A DNA stretch of 47,428 nt from a candidate division WWE3 bacterium RAAC2_WWE3_1. Lineage in GTDB: Bacteria; Patescibacteriota; WWE3; UBA101185; UBA10185. Both the position numbers and the translations under genes were made by a program. Of the stretch, positions 1 through 9,209 are shown piece by piece. Location: NCBI GenBank assembly GCA_000503835.1, contig CP006914.1:109790-157217 (forward strand), written 5' to 3'. Position 1 is the first letter of the stretch. The number at the start of each line of letters is the position of its first letter. The notes beneath the pieces were generated by a model. It did not search any database. It had not been told where the DNA came from and saw only the letters and a list, made by a program, of their open reading frames with translations.

Positions 1-1
1 G

Positions 2-3000
2 CTTTTGGTTTGTACAGCACTATTCGGAAGGTTACTCCTTAGTGGAGGTACGTATGGAATGTATTCAGACTGGCCCATACCACCCCTAAATTTACAGATA
101 AAGCAGCAGGTTGTTCAGGATGTCTTTTACGTGTGGTCTCCAAATTACCTTGGTTATGAAAGAGTTCGCCAGGCGGGAAACTACATTGATTTAATATCGT
201 TGGCTGTTTCTTATATATTCGGCGTTGGCGGTGAAATTATTTCAAAGTACCCAATATTGCTGTTGTTCCTAATTCCTCAAATTTCTTATTTTGTACTCAG
301 AAAATTTAGTATAGGACGTTTTTACTCTTTTGTTGGATCCTTGTACTACTCACTCTCTGTTCCATTTTTATTTGATAGTCTTATAAGCGGGTACCTGAAA
401 TTTATTGTAAGCTATAGCTTTTTCCCGTTATTCTCTTGGTATTTATATAAGGTCGTAATTTCAGACAAATTTTATGCGAAGCATTTTATTCTTTTTACCG
501 TGTCGTACATTGCTGTGGCAACGTCTTTAAATTTTTTCTTTATTGTTTTATTACCCGTAGCCGTATTCTTTTTGTTGGCATTTTTGAGAAAAAAACTAAA
601 TTTGAAATTCGGAATGTTGTTGGCAGGTCAGTTGGGTTTATCGATATTTCTGACTGTAATGTCCCAGGCAACAGCCTTTTTTGTTCCCATTTATGATCTT
701 GTTTTTAAGTCTTCCGGTGAAGGAATAAGATCTTTGCAAAGCGGGTTGGTAACTTTTTTAACATTCTCCCATCCCGTAATTTTGAATGCTTTTCGGCAAT
801 TTAGTGCGTCGATTAATTTTTATGAAAGGAACTACCCAATATATGGCAAGGAATATTTATTGAGCAACCTATATTTTTCGTTGTCGTTAAGCCTAATTTT
901 CATAGGCGTGCTTTTTAACCGAAATAAAAGAGATTTACACGTGATGGGTTTTTATATCTGTGCGGTTCTTTCAGTTTTTATTCTCAAAGGTATAAATCCC
1001 CCATTCGGTGCTATAAATGCAGTTTTTTATAAACTTCCTTTAATGGCCGTGTTGAGAAATATCTCCTATATTACCTTTGTTACGAGTTTTTCATATGCCT
1101 TTTTACTAGCGTACTCATCACAGAACGTACATAAACTTTTTAAAAATAAATACATTCACAGAGTATTTCCTCTCACTTTATTGTTGTTGCTATATGTAGG
1201 TATTTATCCTTTACGTCACACCGAGTTTTTTGCCACGTTAAAAACATTTGAAGTTCGTGAAGAGGACGAATCTTTATACCGTTCTTTGTACAACAAGAAA
1301 GGGTCTTTCTATGTATACAACATCCCCCACCTCAGCCCTTTTTATTACAGAGACGCGACAGGCAAACTGGTAGGACCGGGATTTAACACGTTTGTAAGTA
1401 ACCCCGCAAAGCCGTCTTTATATTCTGGCATGTTGCTTGTTGGTTCGAGTCACCACTTTGATGCTTTTCTAAATAACTCGATATATTACAAAACAGATGA
1501 CAGTATTTTACCCCTTTTGCTGTTATCAAATATAAGATATGTCGTTATAAATCCACATTTCGAGAGTGTTTATCCGCAATTTATAAATACAGACAGTAAC
1601 AAGTGGTTTAAATCCGTAGATTTGTTGCAGAGCATACGACGAAATAAACATTTCTCGGATCTAGTTCGCGACCAATCTTTGTCACCAGGGGATGTAGATA
1701 CATATGAGGTGCCTTTCTATGAGAATAGTGACCTAGTTCTTACAAATGACATATTTTTAAATGTGGGCAGTTATAGAGCGTACGTGGATCATTTTTATTT
1801 GCTTAATAAACAATATGATGGTGTTTTTGTGAATGATTATAAGAGTTCAATGAGAGATTTAATAAAATTTGTTCAATTTAGCCAAACTGGAAAACTGGAT
1901 GCAGTTGGAGTATTTGTTGATCCGCGGTATAAATACCAACCTGGTACGTATTTAGATAAAAATAGAAACAAAGCTACTCAAGAGTGGGCACAGTTGTTTA
2001 GAGGAGAGTATTGGTGGTACGACTACGTAGTGAGTGCGGATACCGAGTCGCTTCTAGTATCCTCCAAAGAAGCTAGCAGATTTTCTTTTCCCGTGGAGAT
2101 GGAGAAAGGTAAAAAATACGCATTGCTTGCAAAGCTGTTGTTCAGTAAATCAGGTTCGGAGGTAGAGTTTAGGTTAAACGGTTCTGCGGCAGGAAAGATT
2201 ATAACAAAGGAAAATTCGTACAGAGGAGTAAAATACGTATTTGTTTCCGAAATCGTGTCGGACACAAACGAAAATACATTGAGTTTTACATCCACCGGTG
2301 ACACCAATTCTTTATATGAAATAATAGTAGTACCCATTGAGGAATTATCGGCTGCATTGGAAGATGTAGATAAAATCATTTCGGAATTTCCGGTAGTTTT
2401 ATCGTATACGGCCGATAGTTATGATGGTGTGGGGGAAGAAAATTCAATGTTTGACTTCTATTATTCACGCCGTTCCTCTAACGCACCGCCTTTTCAAAAA
2501 TTGACCGTAGATATACCCCGTGCTGATAATTACGGTCTACGTGTTCGTCTTAAAAAAAGAAGAATTACCTTTTCCGAAAATCTCGATATGGAGTATTTCA
2601 AAATAGTTCGTCCAGGAACAAGCATTACCCAAAAAATTACTAAACCCAGTGATTCTAAAAACTTAGAATTATGTGTTTCTACAACATATGTTAGCAGTGC
2701 TACGAACAAGCCTTCGAACGGGATACCGGAAAAGCAACTAAATATTTCCGTTCGCTCGGAAAATACAAATCAAAGCATTCTCTCTGAAGCGTTATCTGCC
2801 ACAAGATCATATTCCCCGGGGGATTGGTTCTACAACTGCTTTTCACTTGATGACGCGGTTACTAAAACTTTGGGAAACGAGAACCTTGTTTTATATTTAA
2901 CGAGTGATTCCAAGGATGTTATGTGGGCAGTGCCGTATAAAAGTGAGGTAAAAAGTGAGTTAGGGTACAGTATTAAATATCGGTTGAATGGTGAGAGTAA

Positions 3001-3565
3001 CGATAGTTCTGTTTTTCTTAAAGTGTCGTCAGAAAATTTCAACGTGTCTAAAAGAGTAACCCTTCAGGATGACGCGTTGGTAGTACTGTCCGAAAGACAG
3101 TATTTTGAGGAAGGAACACAAACCTTTTACTTAGACTGTGGCTTAAACTGTATTGTTGATAGAGTATATATGACCAAGGGAACGAGCTTCTCCGATCTCA
3201 CTTCTACGGCAAACGAAAAAATAATCCCCAAACTTGAAAAATACAAGAACGGACGGATTGAATTTTTATTCAAAGAAAACCTCACTAAAAAAGGTATCTT
3301 ACTTTTTAAACAAAGTTACAACCCTTCTTGGCAGATATCTAAGGATGGAGATGTTGAGAGAGAGCATCTAGTATTAAACGGTTACCAGAACGGCTGGATT
3401 ATATCGGACGTTGACGGTAAGGTTCGGGGGAAAATCATTTTTCAAAAACAATCAATTTATAATGTTGCAAATATAGTATCGTTCACTGTTTTGGCTGTTC
3501 TTTCGGTCTCTACTATTTTATTGTTCGTTTGCAAAAAAAGGCCTAAAAATGAAACAAACGAGTAA
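2..3565 (+). CDS. Large GT-C-like (YfhO-type) membrane protein, 5' truncated
   Basis: The reading frame is open to the left edge, so the first in-frame TTG at 5 is probably not the real start and the protein is incomplete at its N-terminus. Roughly the first 410 residues are many hydrophobic helices. A long soluble, presumably extracytoplasmic region of about 700 residues follows, then one last membrane helix near residues 1150-1175 and a short basic tail. Just before that helix is a segment with SYNPSW and a later NGYQNGW, resembling the C-terminal beta domain of YfhO/GT-C proteins. These proteins usually transfer sugars from lipid-phosphate donors on the outer face of the membrane; that role here is inference. 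It overlaps the next gene by 17 bp, suggesting co-transcription. Base composition is notably AT-rich, unlike most of the window. Confidence 0.7.
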   Translation, partial: LLVCTALFGRLLLSGGTYGMYSDWPIPPLNLQIKQQVVQDVFYVWSPNYLGYERVRQAGNYIDLISLAVSYIFGVGGEIISKYPILLLFLIPQISYFVLRKFSIGRFYSFVGSLYYSLSVPFLFDSLISGYLKFIVSYSFFPLFSWYLYKVVISDKFYAKHFILFTVSYIAVATSLNFFFIVLLPVAVFFLLAFLRKKLNLKFGMLLAGQLGLSIFLTVMSQATAFFVPIYDLVFKSSGEGIRSLQSGLVTFLTFSHPVILNAFRQFSASINFYERNYPIYGKEYLLSNLYFSLSLSLIFIGVLFNRNKRDLHVMGFYICAVLSVFILKGINPPFGAINAVFYKLPLMAVLRNISYITFVTSFSYAFLLAYSSQNVHKLFKNKYIHRVFPLTLLLLLYVGIYPLRHTEFFATLKTFEVREEDESLYRSLYNKKGSFYVYNIPHLSPFYYRDATGKLVGPGFNTFVSNPAKPSLYSGMLLVGSSHHFDAFLNNSIYYKTDDSILPLLLLSNIRYVVINPHFESVYPQFINTDSNKWFKSVDLLQSIRRNKHFSDLVRDQSLSPGDVDTYEVPFYENSDLVLTNDIFLNVGSYRAYVDHFYLLNKQYDGVFVNDYKSSMRDLIKFVQFSQTGKLDAVGVFVDPRYKYQPGTYLDKNRNKATQEWAQLFRGEYWWYDYVVSADTESLLVSSKEASRFSFPVEMEKGKKYALLAKLLFSKSGSEVEFRLNGSAAGKIITKENSYRGVKYVFVSEIVSDTNENTLSFTSTGDTNSLYEIIVVPIEELSAALEDVDKIISEFPVVLSYTADSYDGVGEENSMFDFYYSRRSSNAPPFQKLTVDIPRADNYGLRVRLKKRRITFSENLDMEYFKIVRPGTSITQKITKPSDSKNLELCVSTTYVSSATNKPSNGIPEKQLNISVRSENTNQSILSEALSATRSYSPGDWFYNCFSLDDAVTKTLGNENLVLYLTSDSKDVMWAVPYKSEVKSELGYSIKYRLNGESNDSSVFLKVSSENFNVSKRVTLQDDALVVLSERQYFEEGTQTFYLDCGLNCIVDRVYMTKGTSFSDLTSTANEKIIPKLEKYKNGRIEFLFKENLTKKGILLFKQSYNPSWQISKDGDVEREHLVLNGYQNGWIISDVDGKVRGKIIFQKQSIYNVANIVSFTVLAVLSVSTILLFVCKKRPKNETNE

Positions 3566-3905
3566 CCTTGTAGGAAAGATACATTTTATATATTCAGTTG
3601 TTTACATTTCTTTATCGTATCTTCTGCCTTCCTTACTAATCTTTAGACACAAATATGCCACGTACTCAGCATTTATTTTGATATTCTGGTTTTTTAACCG
3701 TTCTAGAATTTCTTATAGTAGCTATGTGTTCTTCGGTGTAATTTTGTTTCCGTTCGCATACATTGCAGATTTTTTTAAAAACGACACGTTGTCTTTGTAC
3801 CTAAGCTCCATAAGTTTATTGAATTTTTTATTTTCCGTTTTCGTCATCGTTTATGACCACTTTAGGTACAATTTGACTAATTTTTCTGAGGGGCATAATA
3901 AGTAG
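3549..3905 (+). CDS. Small hypothetical membrane protein
   Basis: This 118-residue protein starts inside the end of the preceding gene (17-bp overlap) and ends 2 bp before the next start, so all three are probably one operon. It is almost entirely hydrophobic, with about four predicted membrane helices and a short polar tail (NFSEGHNK). I do not recognise a family. Because the following GT-C-like protein seems to lack its usual first membrane helix, this ORF may be a detached N-terminal part of it, or a small partner subunit. It shares the AT-rich composition of its neighbours. Confidence 0.6.
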   Translation: MKQTSNLVGKIHFIYSVVYISLSYLLPSLLIFRHKYATYSAFILIFWFFNRSRISYSSYVFFGVILFPFAYIADFFKNDTLSLYLSSISLLNFLFSVFVIVYDHFRYNLTNFSEGHNK

Positions 3906-3907
3906 GT

Positions 3908-5485
3908 ATGTTAATTGGCGGACTTGACGACCAGATAAATTTAGTTGTTTGGTCTTTAATATCAAAACCATTTTTTTCTTTTGCCCACGATTTTTTTTCT
4001 CGTTCTGAAACGTTGAATGTTACTTTTTTAGCATATTTGAGACCTTTAGACTCCAACGAGCCACTCACATGGTTTTTTATTTCATCACTCGCTTCGCTGG
4101 TTGGTTACTGGGCTAACAATATTATCGTTTTACTGACATTAGTTCTAAATTTCTATTTTAGCCACTTATTTTTCAAGAAGTTCAAATACGGTTTAGTATT
4201 TTCATTGATTTTTACTTTTAGCTCATATTTCTGGCTTCATCTTGGCAAGCACCCGGATTTAGGATTTGTATGGCTACTTCCCGTTATCGTCAAAAAACTA
4301 GATGCAGATTTTAATTACTCGCTAAAAAATGGGTTTATGCTAGCTTTTTATGCCTTCTTATTGTCGTTAATGTCTAATTATCTTGGTTTTTTTCTTGTGT
4401 TATTTGTAGGTTTATTTGTTTTGTGTGACCTGTTGTTGAAAGTGCAGAGTATAAAAAAAGTAACGAAATTTTGTGTAGTCTTTATTACGTCTTACATTTT
4501 GCTGATAGTTACAGCTTTAATGCCTTATATTAAAATTAACTATTTTAATGCACCCCCTCAGGGTTACATAAATCCGCTCAACAGATCTTACGATGATTTA
4601 GTATCGTTTAGCTCCAGACCTTGGTATCACTTTATTCCCTCGCCTAAGAACCCGGTTTATAAGGAATTATCTCAGAACCTGCTTAGCAGAATTGAGGGTA
4701 CCGGGTATTTTCTCGCTGATGATTATTTCCAGGGTGAGCATGACTCGATGTTTTTTGGATATTTTTTTCTTGTCTCTTATCTTTCGGTTGTTATCTATAA
4801 TCTGTACGAAAGAAAGAGACTCAATAACGACAAGAACACGAACATACACCGCAAATATCTATTATTAGCGTTTTTCTTATTTCTTTTCACCCTTCCGCCG
4901 TTTTTTACTGTGTTTGGTCAAACACTATATACCCCAAGCTATCTTTTATTCAAGATAGCCCCTTTTTTTAGGGTAACATCCAGGCTTTCAATATTTATAC
5001 TACTCGCATTGTTGCTGAGTTTTAGTTACGGTTTAAAAAATATAGTTTTTAAAAATACCAAAATTCTCAGTTTTCTCATGGCTGTGCTATTAGTTGTGAC
5101 ACTAGTTGAAAGCTATGTTCCGCCTAAAATTTATAAAAATGAGGGCACACCAGGTGTATATAAATATTTGGGACAGATGCCGACTTTTGATAAATTTGTA
5201 GTATATCCTTACTCTATGACGAAGGAAGCATTGTATTTTCTTCCCGAGCACAAAAAAGACCTCCTTAACATAAGGGGATTTAGTAACAGTACCTATGAGT
5301 CGCAAAGTCTTACGGAAAGGTTAGTAACAGACGAAGGTTTGTTGAGCACTAGAGATTTAGGGGTGCGTTATCTTTTGGTGTTTAAAAACGCCCCGACAGA
5401 AGATTTAGTATACTTTTCAGAGCAACGCGGTCTTATTTTGGAAAGGGAATTCGATAACTCCTATCTCTATTATTTTAAAAAATAG
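3908..5485 (+). CDS. GT-C-like (YfhO/PMT-type) membrane protein, possibly missing its first helix
   Basis: A 525-residue protein with about ten hydrophobic helices and a soluble C-terminal region of about 110 residues. It begins almost at once with GGLDDQINLVVWSL. In GT-C proteins the acidic motif lies in the first extracytoplasmic loop, right after a first membrane helix, and that helix is absent here. An in-frame stop at 3899-3901 prevents extension of this frame upstream, so ATG 3908 is the only good start unless there is a frameshift. The C-terminal half has the pattern of YfhO-like proteins (VESYVPP, then PGVYKYL, then RYLLVFK). A role in extracytoplasmic sugar transfer is inferred from family resemblance. 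It abuts the next gene with no gap. Confidence 0.65.
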   Translation: MLIGGLDDQINLVVWSLISKPFFSFAHDFFSRSETLNVTFLAYLRPLDSNEPLTWFFISSLASLVGYWANNIIVLLTLVLNFYFSHLFFKKFKYGLVFSLIFTFSSYFWLHLGKHPDLGFVWLLPVIVKKLDADFNYSLKNGFMLAFYAFLLSLMSNYLGFFLVLFVGLFVLCDLLLKVQSIKKVTKFCVVFITSYILLIVTALMPYIKINYFNAPPQGYINPLNRSYDDLVSFSSRPWYHFIPSPKNPVYKELSQNLLSRIEGTGYFLADDYFQGEHDSMFFGYFFLVSYLSVVIYNLYERKRLNNDKNTNIHRKYLLLAFFLFLFTLPPFFTVFGQTLYTPSYLLFKIAPFFRVTSRLSIFILLALLLSFSYGLKNIVFKNTKILSFLMAVLLVVTLVESYVPPKIYKNEGTPGVYKYLGQMPTFDKFVVYPYSMTKEALYFLPEHKKDLLNIRGFSNSTYESQSLTERLVTDEGLLSTRDLGVRYLLVFKNAPTEDLVYFSEQRGLILEREFDNSYLYYFKK

Positions 5486-6163
5486 ATGAACTCTCATACA
5501 TTCTCTCAATCTAAATATTTTGATTCAAGGTGGTTCCGTGATACGGGTTTGGAGGGTACACGTATTAGGCAAATATTGAGTCTGATAGGGACTGGATCAA
5601 AAATTTTGGATGTGGGTTCTTACAACGGTGGTATAACAAGAAGGATTAAAGAGCAAGGCAATGATGTGAAGGCTGCAGATGCATCCTCAGCATTTGCGGA
5701 CTTGTATAGGGAGTTGGGTATTCCGTTTTCTCAAGTAGATTTGGAGAGACCTCTTCCTTACGGAGATTCGGAGTTTGACGTTGTTTTTGCAGGTGAGGTT
5801 ATAGAACATCTTGCGGATACCGATACTTTCATAAGAGAGATAGGGCGTGTCCTTAAACTTGGGGGCAGGTTGGTATTAACAACACCGAATGTCGCATCTT
5901 TAGCGAGGAGAATCATGCTTTTGTTTGGTATTAATCCATTTTTCGAAGCGTCCTTTACTTTTCCCGGAGCGGGGGTAGCTGGACATCTTCGTTATTTTAC
6001 CCCATCGTTACTAAAAAGTTTTTTAACTTCGTGTAAATTCAGGGTTGAGTTTCTGGGCACCGATTCGATTACCCTGACCCCAAATTACGGAAGTGTTTTC
6101 TTAGCGAAGGTGTTCCCAACATTTGGAAGATCCATAATTGTTGTAGCCATAAACGAAAAGTAA
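5486..6163 (+). CDS. Class I SAM-dependent methyltransferase
   Basis: The 225-residue protein has a glycine-rich SAM-binding motif I (ILDVGSYNGG, about residues 39-48), an acidic residue after strand 2 (AADASS), a motif like DLERPLPYGDSEFDVV, and the post-motif GEVIEHL followed by LKLGGRLVLTTPN. These match the Methyltransf_11/23 families. Its first codon directly follows the stop of the preceding gene, so it is translated in the same operon. In this setting it may methylate a sugar or lipid-linked glycan, perhaps as a chain terminator, but the substrate cannot be read from the sequence. Base composition has returned to the window average here. Confidence 0.85.
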   Translation: MNSHTFSQSKYFDSRWFRDTGLEGTRIRQILSLIGTGSKILDVGSYNGGITRRIKEQGNDVKAADASSAFADLYRELGIPFSQVDLERPLPYGDSEFDVVFAGEVIEHLADTDTFIREIGRVLKLGGRLVLTTPNVASLARRIMLLFGINPFFEASFTFPGAGVAGHLRYFTPSLLKSFLTSCKFRVEFLGTDSITLTPNYGSVFLAKVFPTFGRSIIVVAINEK

Positions 6164-6180
6164 ACAAAAGGACCCATAGT

Positions 6181-6209
6181 TTGATACCAAACGCCCGGTA
6201 TGTTAACAT
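6181..6209 (+). promoter_or_regulatory. Sigma-70-like promoter for the small zinc-finger gene
   Basis: TTGATA (6181-6186), a 17-base spacer and TAACAT (6204-6209). The spacer contains AACGCCCGG at 6190-6198, at the same spacer offset as in the recO promoter. A Shine-Dalgarno GGGGAG lies further downstream, before the ATG at 6241. Confidence 0.6.
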
Positions 6210-6240
6210 TCAGGTATCTTAGAAAGAACGGGGAGTAAAA

Positions 6241-6414
6241 ATGGCCTATTGTAAAGAGCTGACGGAGTATTGCAGTTACTGCGGAGGGCATCTTGGCCCG
6301 ATGATTACTCTAGGAGAACGTCTCAAGCACGCCAGGGGCGACTGTGTACGAAACAGCACGCACGAGAAACAGCAAAAACAGCGAAAAGCTCAATTGAGGT
6401 TTCCGGGCGTGTAG
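6241..6414 (+). CDS. 57-residue putative C2HC zinc-finger protein
   Basis: ATG at 6241 is preceded by GGGGAG at a good ribosome-binding distance, and the frame ends with TAG at 6412-6414. The product has Cys11-x2-Cys14 followed by His30-x4-Cys35, a plausible single zinc site of C2HC type, plus Cys4, and a very basic, glutamine-rich tail (HEKQQKQRKAQ). It has its own promoter upstream and a strong hairpin terminator downstream, so it appears to be a one-gene unit between two glycan operons. Single-zinc, basic-tailed proteins of this size often bind nucleic acids, but I do not recognise the family and the function is open. Codon structure, ribosome site and flanking signals together make it more likely real than chance. 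Confidence 0.6.
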   Translation: MAYCKELTEYCSYCGGHLGPMITLGERLKHARGDCVRNSTHEKQQKQRKAQLRFPGV

Positions 6415-6475
6415 TACTTAAAGAGACAACATCCGCTGTGGTAATGGTTCAACCTCCCATCCCTATCACAGCACC

Positions 6476-6510
6476 GGGGGCTAAAAAGACTGCTCAATCT
6501 TTTAGCCCCC
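6476..6510 (+). terminator. Hairpin terminator, 11-bp perfect stem
   Basis: GGGGGCTAAAA (6476-6486) pairs perfectly with TTTTAGCCCCC (6500-6510) around a 13-base loop. The sequence after it is T-rich (ATTTCTTTACTCCC) but not an ideal U-tract. It would end the small zinc-finger transcript before the next operon. The rest of 6164-6548 outside the small gene shows no other feature. Confidence 0.75.
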
Positions 6511-6548
6511 ATTTCTTTACTCCCTTACTGCTATATAATTAATTCATA

Positions 6549-7922
6549 ATGTCCGGGATAAAAATATTTTTAATTTCCTTTGCGGTATTTTTCGTTCCTT
6601 TTTTAATCCCAGGCTTCCGTGGCATTAACTCGCTTATCATTCAAAGCGAAGATACGGTGCCTTCTATTTTCACAACTATCTCAATTATTAAAGACCGTAC
6701 ACTTTACCTTGACAAATATTACGTAATGATGCGCGGCCGCTACCCACACCCGGATGACAAGGATTTTCAAAAGAATCTGACCCCCTTTTATTTAAGAAAA
6801 GTGGGCGGTCATTATATTACTGCTTTTCCGATTATTACTTCTATTTTGTCAGTTCCGGTTTTTACGCTGCCCCTCGTCTTTGGAATGCCGATAACCTGGA
6901 ATAACCTGGCACTGTTAAATCATTTATCGGGCGCGTTAATCATGGCATTGGCCGGGCTGTTTATGTTTAAAACTCTCCGCGAAGGATTCAACCTGGAAGA
7001 AAAAAAATCTGTAATTCTTACGGCGGTTTATTTGTTCGCTACGGTAAATTTTGCGATGATATCTCAGGCGATGTGGCAGCACGGGACACTGCAACTGTTC
7101 TCGATTTTAGGTATTTACTTTTTCCTTAAACACCAAAAAGACCAATCCGCGTATATAAAAATGTTGTTGTCCGGCTTGTTTTTCGGTTTCGCTTTTTTAT
7201 CGCGTCCGACCGCGGGTCTTCCCATTTTACTAATCGAGCTTTACCTAGTGTTTACCAACTTACACAAAACCGATAACTTATTTAAATCTGCGGTGACCTT
7301 TACTTTAGGTCTGGTTGTCGCCGCGTCTTTCTTTCTCTGGTACAACTCCGTTTATTACTACGACATACAAAATCAGGGTTATTCAAATCAGCTTTTTCGT
7401 TCGTGGCTCTCGCCTTTTCCGGTAAGTTTTTTAGGAGTGTGGCTTTCCCCGAGCAAAGGTATTTTAATTTTTTCGCCGGTACTATTCTTCTCAATTTACG
7501 GATTCTACCTTGCGATCAAAGGCAAAATTGAAAAGGCCTCTCTCTATAAAGTTTTCGCGCTCATCATCCTCCTGCACACACTTGTTATTAGCTTATGGAA
7601 GCATTGGTATGGGGGCTGGTCTTTCGGGTACAGGATGTCGAGCGATGTCCTGCCTTATTTTATATTTTTGATGATTCCTTACATTAATTCCGCGGCTTTT
7701 GAAAAAACTAAAAAACTATTTTTCATTCTCCTCGGGCTGTCGGTGTTCATTGAAATCTACGGACTTTTCTTTTTTGACGGAATTTGGCACGCCGCTTATG
7801 ATCTCGGTTACGAAAATACTTCGTGGTTATGGTCGGTAAAGGACTCCCAGTTTTTATTTGACATAAGGCGGGTAATGGTAAAACTGGGCTTGTTGATTTC
7901 GGCGTGTCCAAAGTGTTTATAG
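6549..7922 (+). CDS. GT-C-like (PMT-type) membrane glycosyltransferase
   Basis: A 457-residue integral membrane protein with about ten helices. The N-terminal helix is followed by an extracytoplasmic loop with acidic residues (SEDTVPS and HPDDKDF). A later loop contains AMWQHG and SRPTAG, patterns frequent in GT39/PMT-like and other GT-C proteins of this lineage. The likely role is transfer of a sugar from a lipid-phosphate donor outside the membrane, as part of the surface-glycan locus. It stands alone between a terminator upstream and a new promoter downstream. Donor and acceptor are unknown. Confidence 0.65.
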   Translation: MSGIKIFLISFAVFFVPFLIPGFRGINSLIIQSEDTVPSIFTTISIIKDRTLYLDKYYVMMRGRYPHPDDKDFQKNLTPFYLRKVGGHYITAFPIITSILSVPVFTLPLVFGMPITWNNLALLNHLSGALIMALAGLFMFKTLREGFNLEEKKSVILTAVYLFATVNFAMISQAMWQHGTLQLFSILGIYFFLKHQKDQSAYIKMLLSGLFFGFAFLSRPTAGLPILLIELYLVFTNLHKTDNLFKSAVTFTLGLVVAASFFLWYNSVYYYDIQNQGYSNQLFRSWLSPFPVSFLGVWLSPSKGILIFSPVLFFSIYGFYLAIKGKIEKASLYKVFALIILLHTLVISLWKHWYGGWSFGYRMSSDVLPYFIFLMIPYINSAAFEKTKKLFFILLGLSVFIEIYGLFFFDGIWHAAYDLGYENTSWLWSVKDSQFLFDIRRVMVKLGLLISACPKCL

Positions 7923-8006
7923 TCGGAACAAAAGAGGATAAAATGACTTCAACGTCTGTTAGACTGAATTACCTAATAATGATAGGATACTGTGCGGACT
8001 CGGCAT

Positions 8007-9209
8007 ATGCAGCACCAAGGTGAAAAATACAACATAATCTGCCTTTCAAACCAACTCTGGGATTATCCCCTTTGGACGAACAAAAAACACGTTATGACAA
8101 GGCTCGAAAAGCTCGGACACAACGTATTGTTCGTTGACCCTCCTATTAACACCGGGCGTTTGTTTATGCGCCAGGTTCTAAAGGGTAAGTGGAGCCTGTC
8201 AAAACTGCTTACAAAAAAAGAAAAGAGCGGAAATGTTCTCGTGTACTCCCCGCTGGATTTTTCTCCCGCACATGAAAAACACGCCGAATTTCATGCCAAG
8301 TCTATTCAGAAAGCCGCAAAGGAATTTTTTAATCCGGACCGCAACACCATTCTTTGGGTGTACCACGTCGAGATAACAGGTCTTGAACAATATCTAAAAT
8401 ACATCGAGCATGATTTTCTGGTCTATGACTGCGTTGATAATTATGCGGGTTTTCCAAAGTACAGCACTCCGGAGAAAAAAGAGGCAATAAATAAAAAAGA
8501 GCAGAATTTGGCGATGAGAGCGAACGTTGTCTTTTCAACCGCTCCCGGTTTAGTAGATAAACTCAAGAAATTTAATTCGAATGTTTATTTCACCCCCAAC
8601 GTCGGTGATTACCCGAAGTTTTTTGATATTAAAAATCGGGTGAAAGAATTTCCGGAGGATATAAGTTCCATTCCACGCCCCATCATAGGTTTTTATGGAG
8701 CGGTTGATGATTATAAGTTCGACAGGGAGCTTATGAAAAAGATTGTAACCGATTACCCGACATTTTCTTTCGTAATCATCGGCCCTATTGCGCTAAAGGA
8801 TAGGGAAGGATCTTTGGAAGAATTGGGTCTCGGGGGTTTTCCGAACCTATATTTTTTGGGCACCAAACCTTTTTCCGAAATACACAAGTATGTTGCCGCG
8901 TTTGACGCTACAATAATCCCTTACAGACTTAATGACTACACTGTGGGTGGGTGTTTCCCCGTAAAATTTCATGAAGGATTAGCTGCGGGACTCCCGACAA
9001 TTGTTACGGATCTTCCGGCCTATGCTCCTTTTGCCGATGTTTGTTATGTCGCAAAAAGTTACAACGAATTTTCTCAGTTCGTGAGAAAAGCTCTGGAAGA
9101 AGACAGCGAAGAAAAAAGAACAGCAAGACAGCTGGTCGCCAAGAACAATGATTGGGACGGAAAAGTTGAACGTATGCTTAGAATCATCGGCGATTTAATA
9201 AAAAGATGA
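8007..9209 (+). CDS. GT1/GT4-like glycosyltransferase (TuaH-like)
   Basis: A soluble, about 400-residue GT-B protein. The N-terminal half has NQLWDYPLWTNK and LVYDCVDNY, which resemble TuaH-type glycosyltransferases. The C-terminal half has IGFYGAVDDYKFD and then KFHEGLAAGLPTIVT, the donor-binding acidic segment of GT-B enzymes. An in-frame GTG at 7992 exists, but a likely promoter (TAGACT 7960-7965, 17 bases, TAGGAT 7983-7988) would start the transcript near 7995, so ATG 8007 is preferred. It begins a run of tightly coupled genes: the next start overlaps its stop by 4 bp. The sugar donor cannot be told from the sequence. Confidence 0.8.
   Translation: MQHQGEKYNIICLSNQLWDYPLWTNKKHVMTRLEKLGHNVLFVDPPINTGRLFMRQVLKGKWSLSKLLTKKEKSGNVLVYSPLDFSPAHEKHAEFHAKSIQKAAKEFFNPDRNTILWVYHVEITGLEQYLKYIEHDFLVYDCVDNYAGFPKYSTPEKKEAINKKEQNLAMRANVVFSTAPGLVDKLKKFNSNVYFTPNVGDYPKFFDIKNRVKEFPEDISSIPRPIIGFYGAVDDYKFDRELMKKIVTDYPTFSFVIIGPIALKDREGSLEELGLGGFPNLYFLGTKPFSEIHKYVAAFDATIIPYRLNDYTVGGCFPVKFHEGLAAGLPTIVTDLPAYAPFADVCYVAKSYNEFSQFVRKALEEDSEEKRTARQLVAKNNDWDGKVERMLRIIGDLIKR

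Noticed and set aside
2023-2379. Minus-strand ORF inside the first gene
   Set aside because: Shadow of a strong plus-strand coding frame, with low-complexity composition and no start signals. Other long minus-strand ORFs inside genes were rejected for the same reason.
6447-6475. GGTTCAA-like sequence resembling a tRNA T-arm near GCACC
   Set aside because: The flanking bases do not form a T-stem and no acceptor, D or anticodon arm could be found upstream.
6270-6542. 90-residue ORF in another frame over the small zinc-finger gene
   Set aside because: It lacks a ribosome site, runs through the hairpin terminator, and has no sensible composition; the 57-residue frame at 6241 has all the expected signals.
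7992-8006. GTG at 7992 as start of the TuaH-like glycosyltransferase
   Set aside because: A likely promoter places the transcript start at or after this codon; the ATG at 8007 is consistent with family length.
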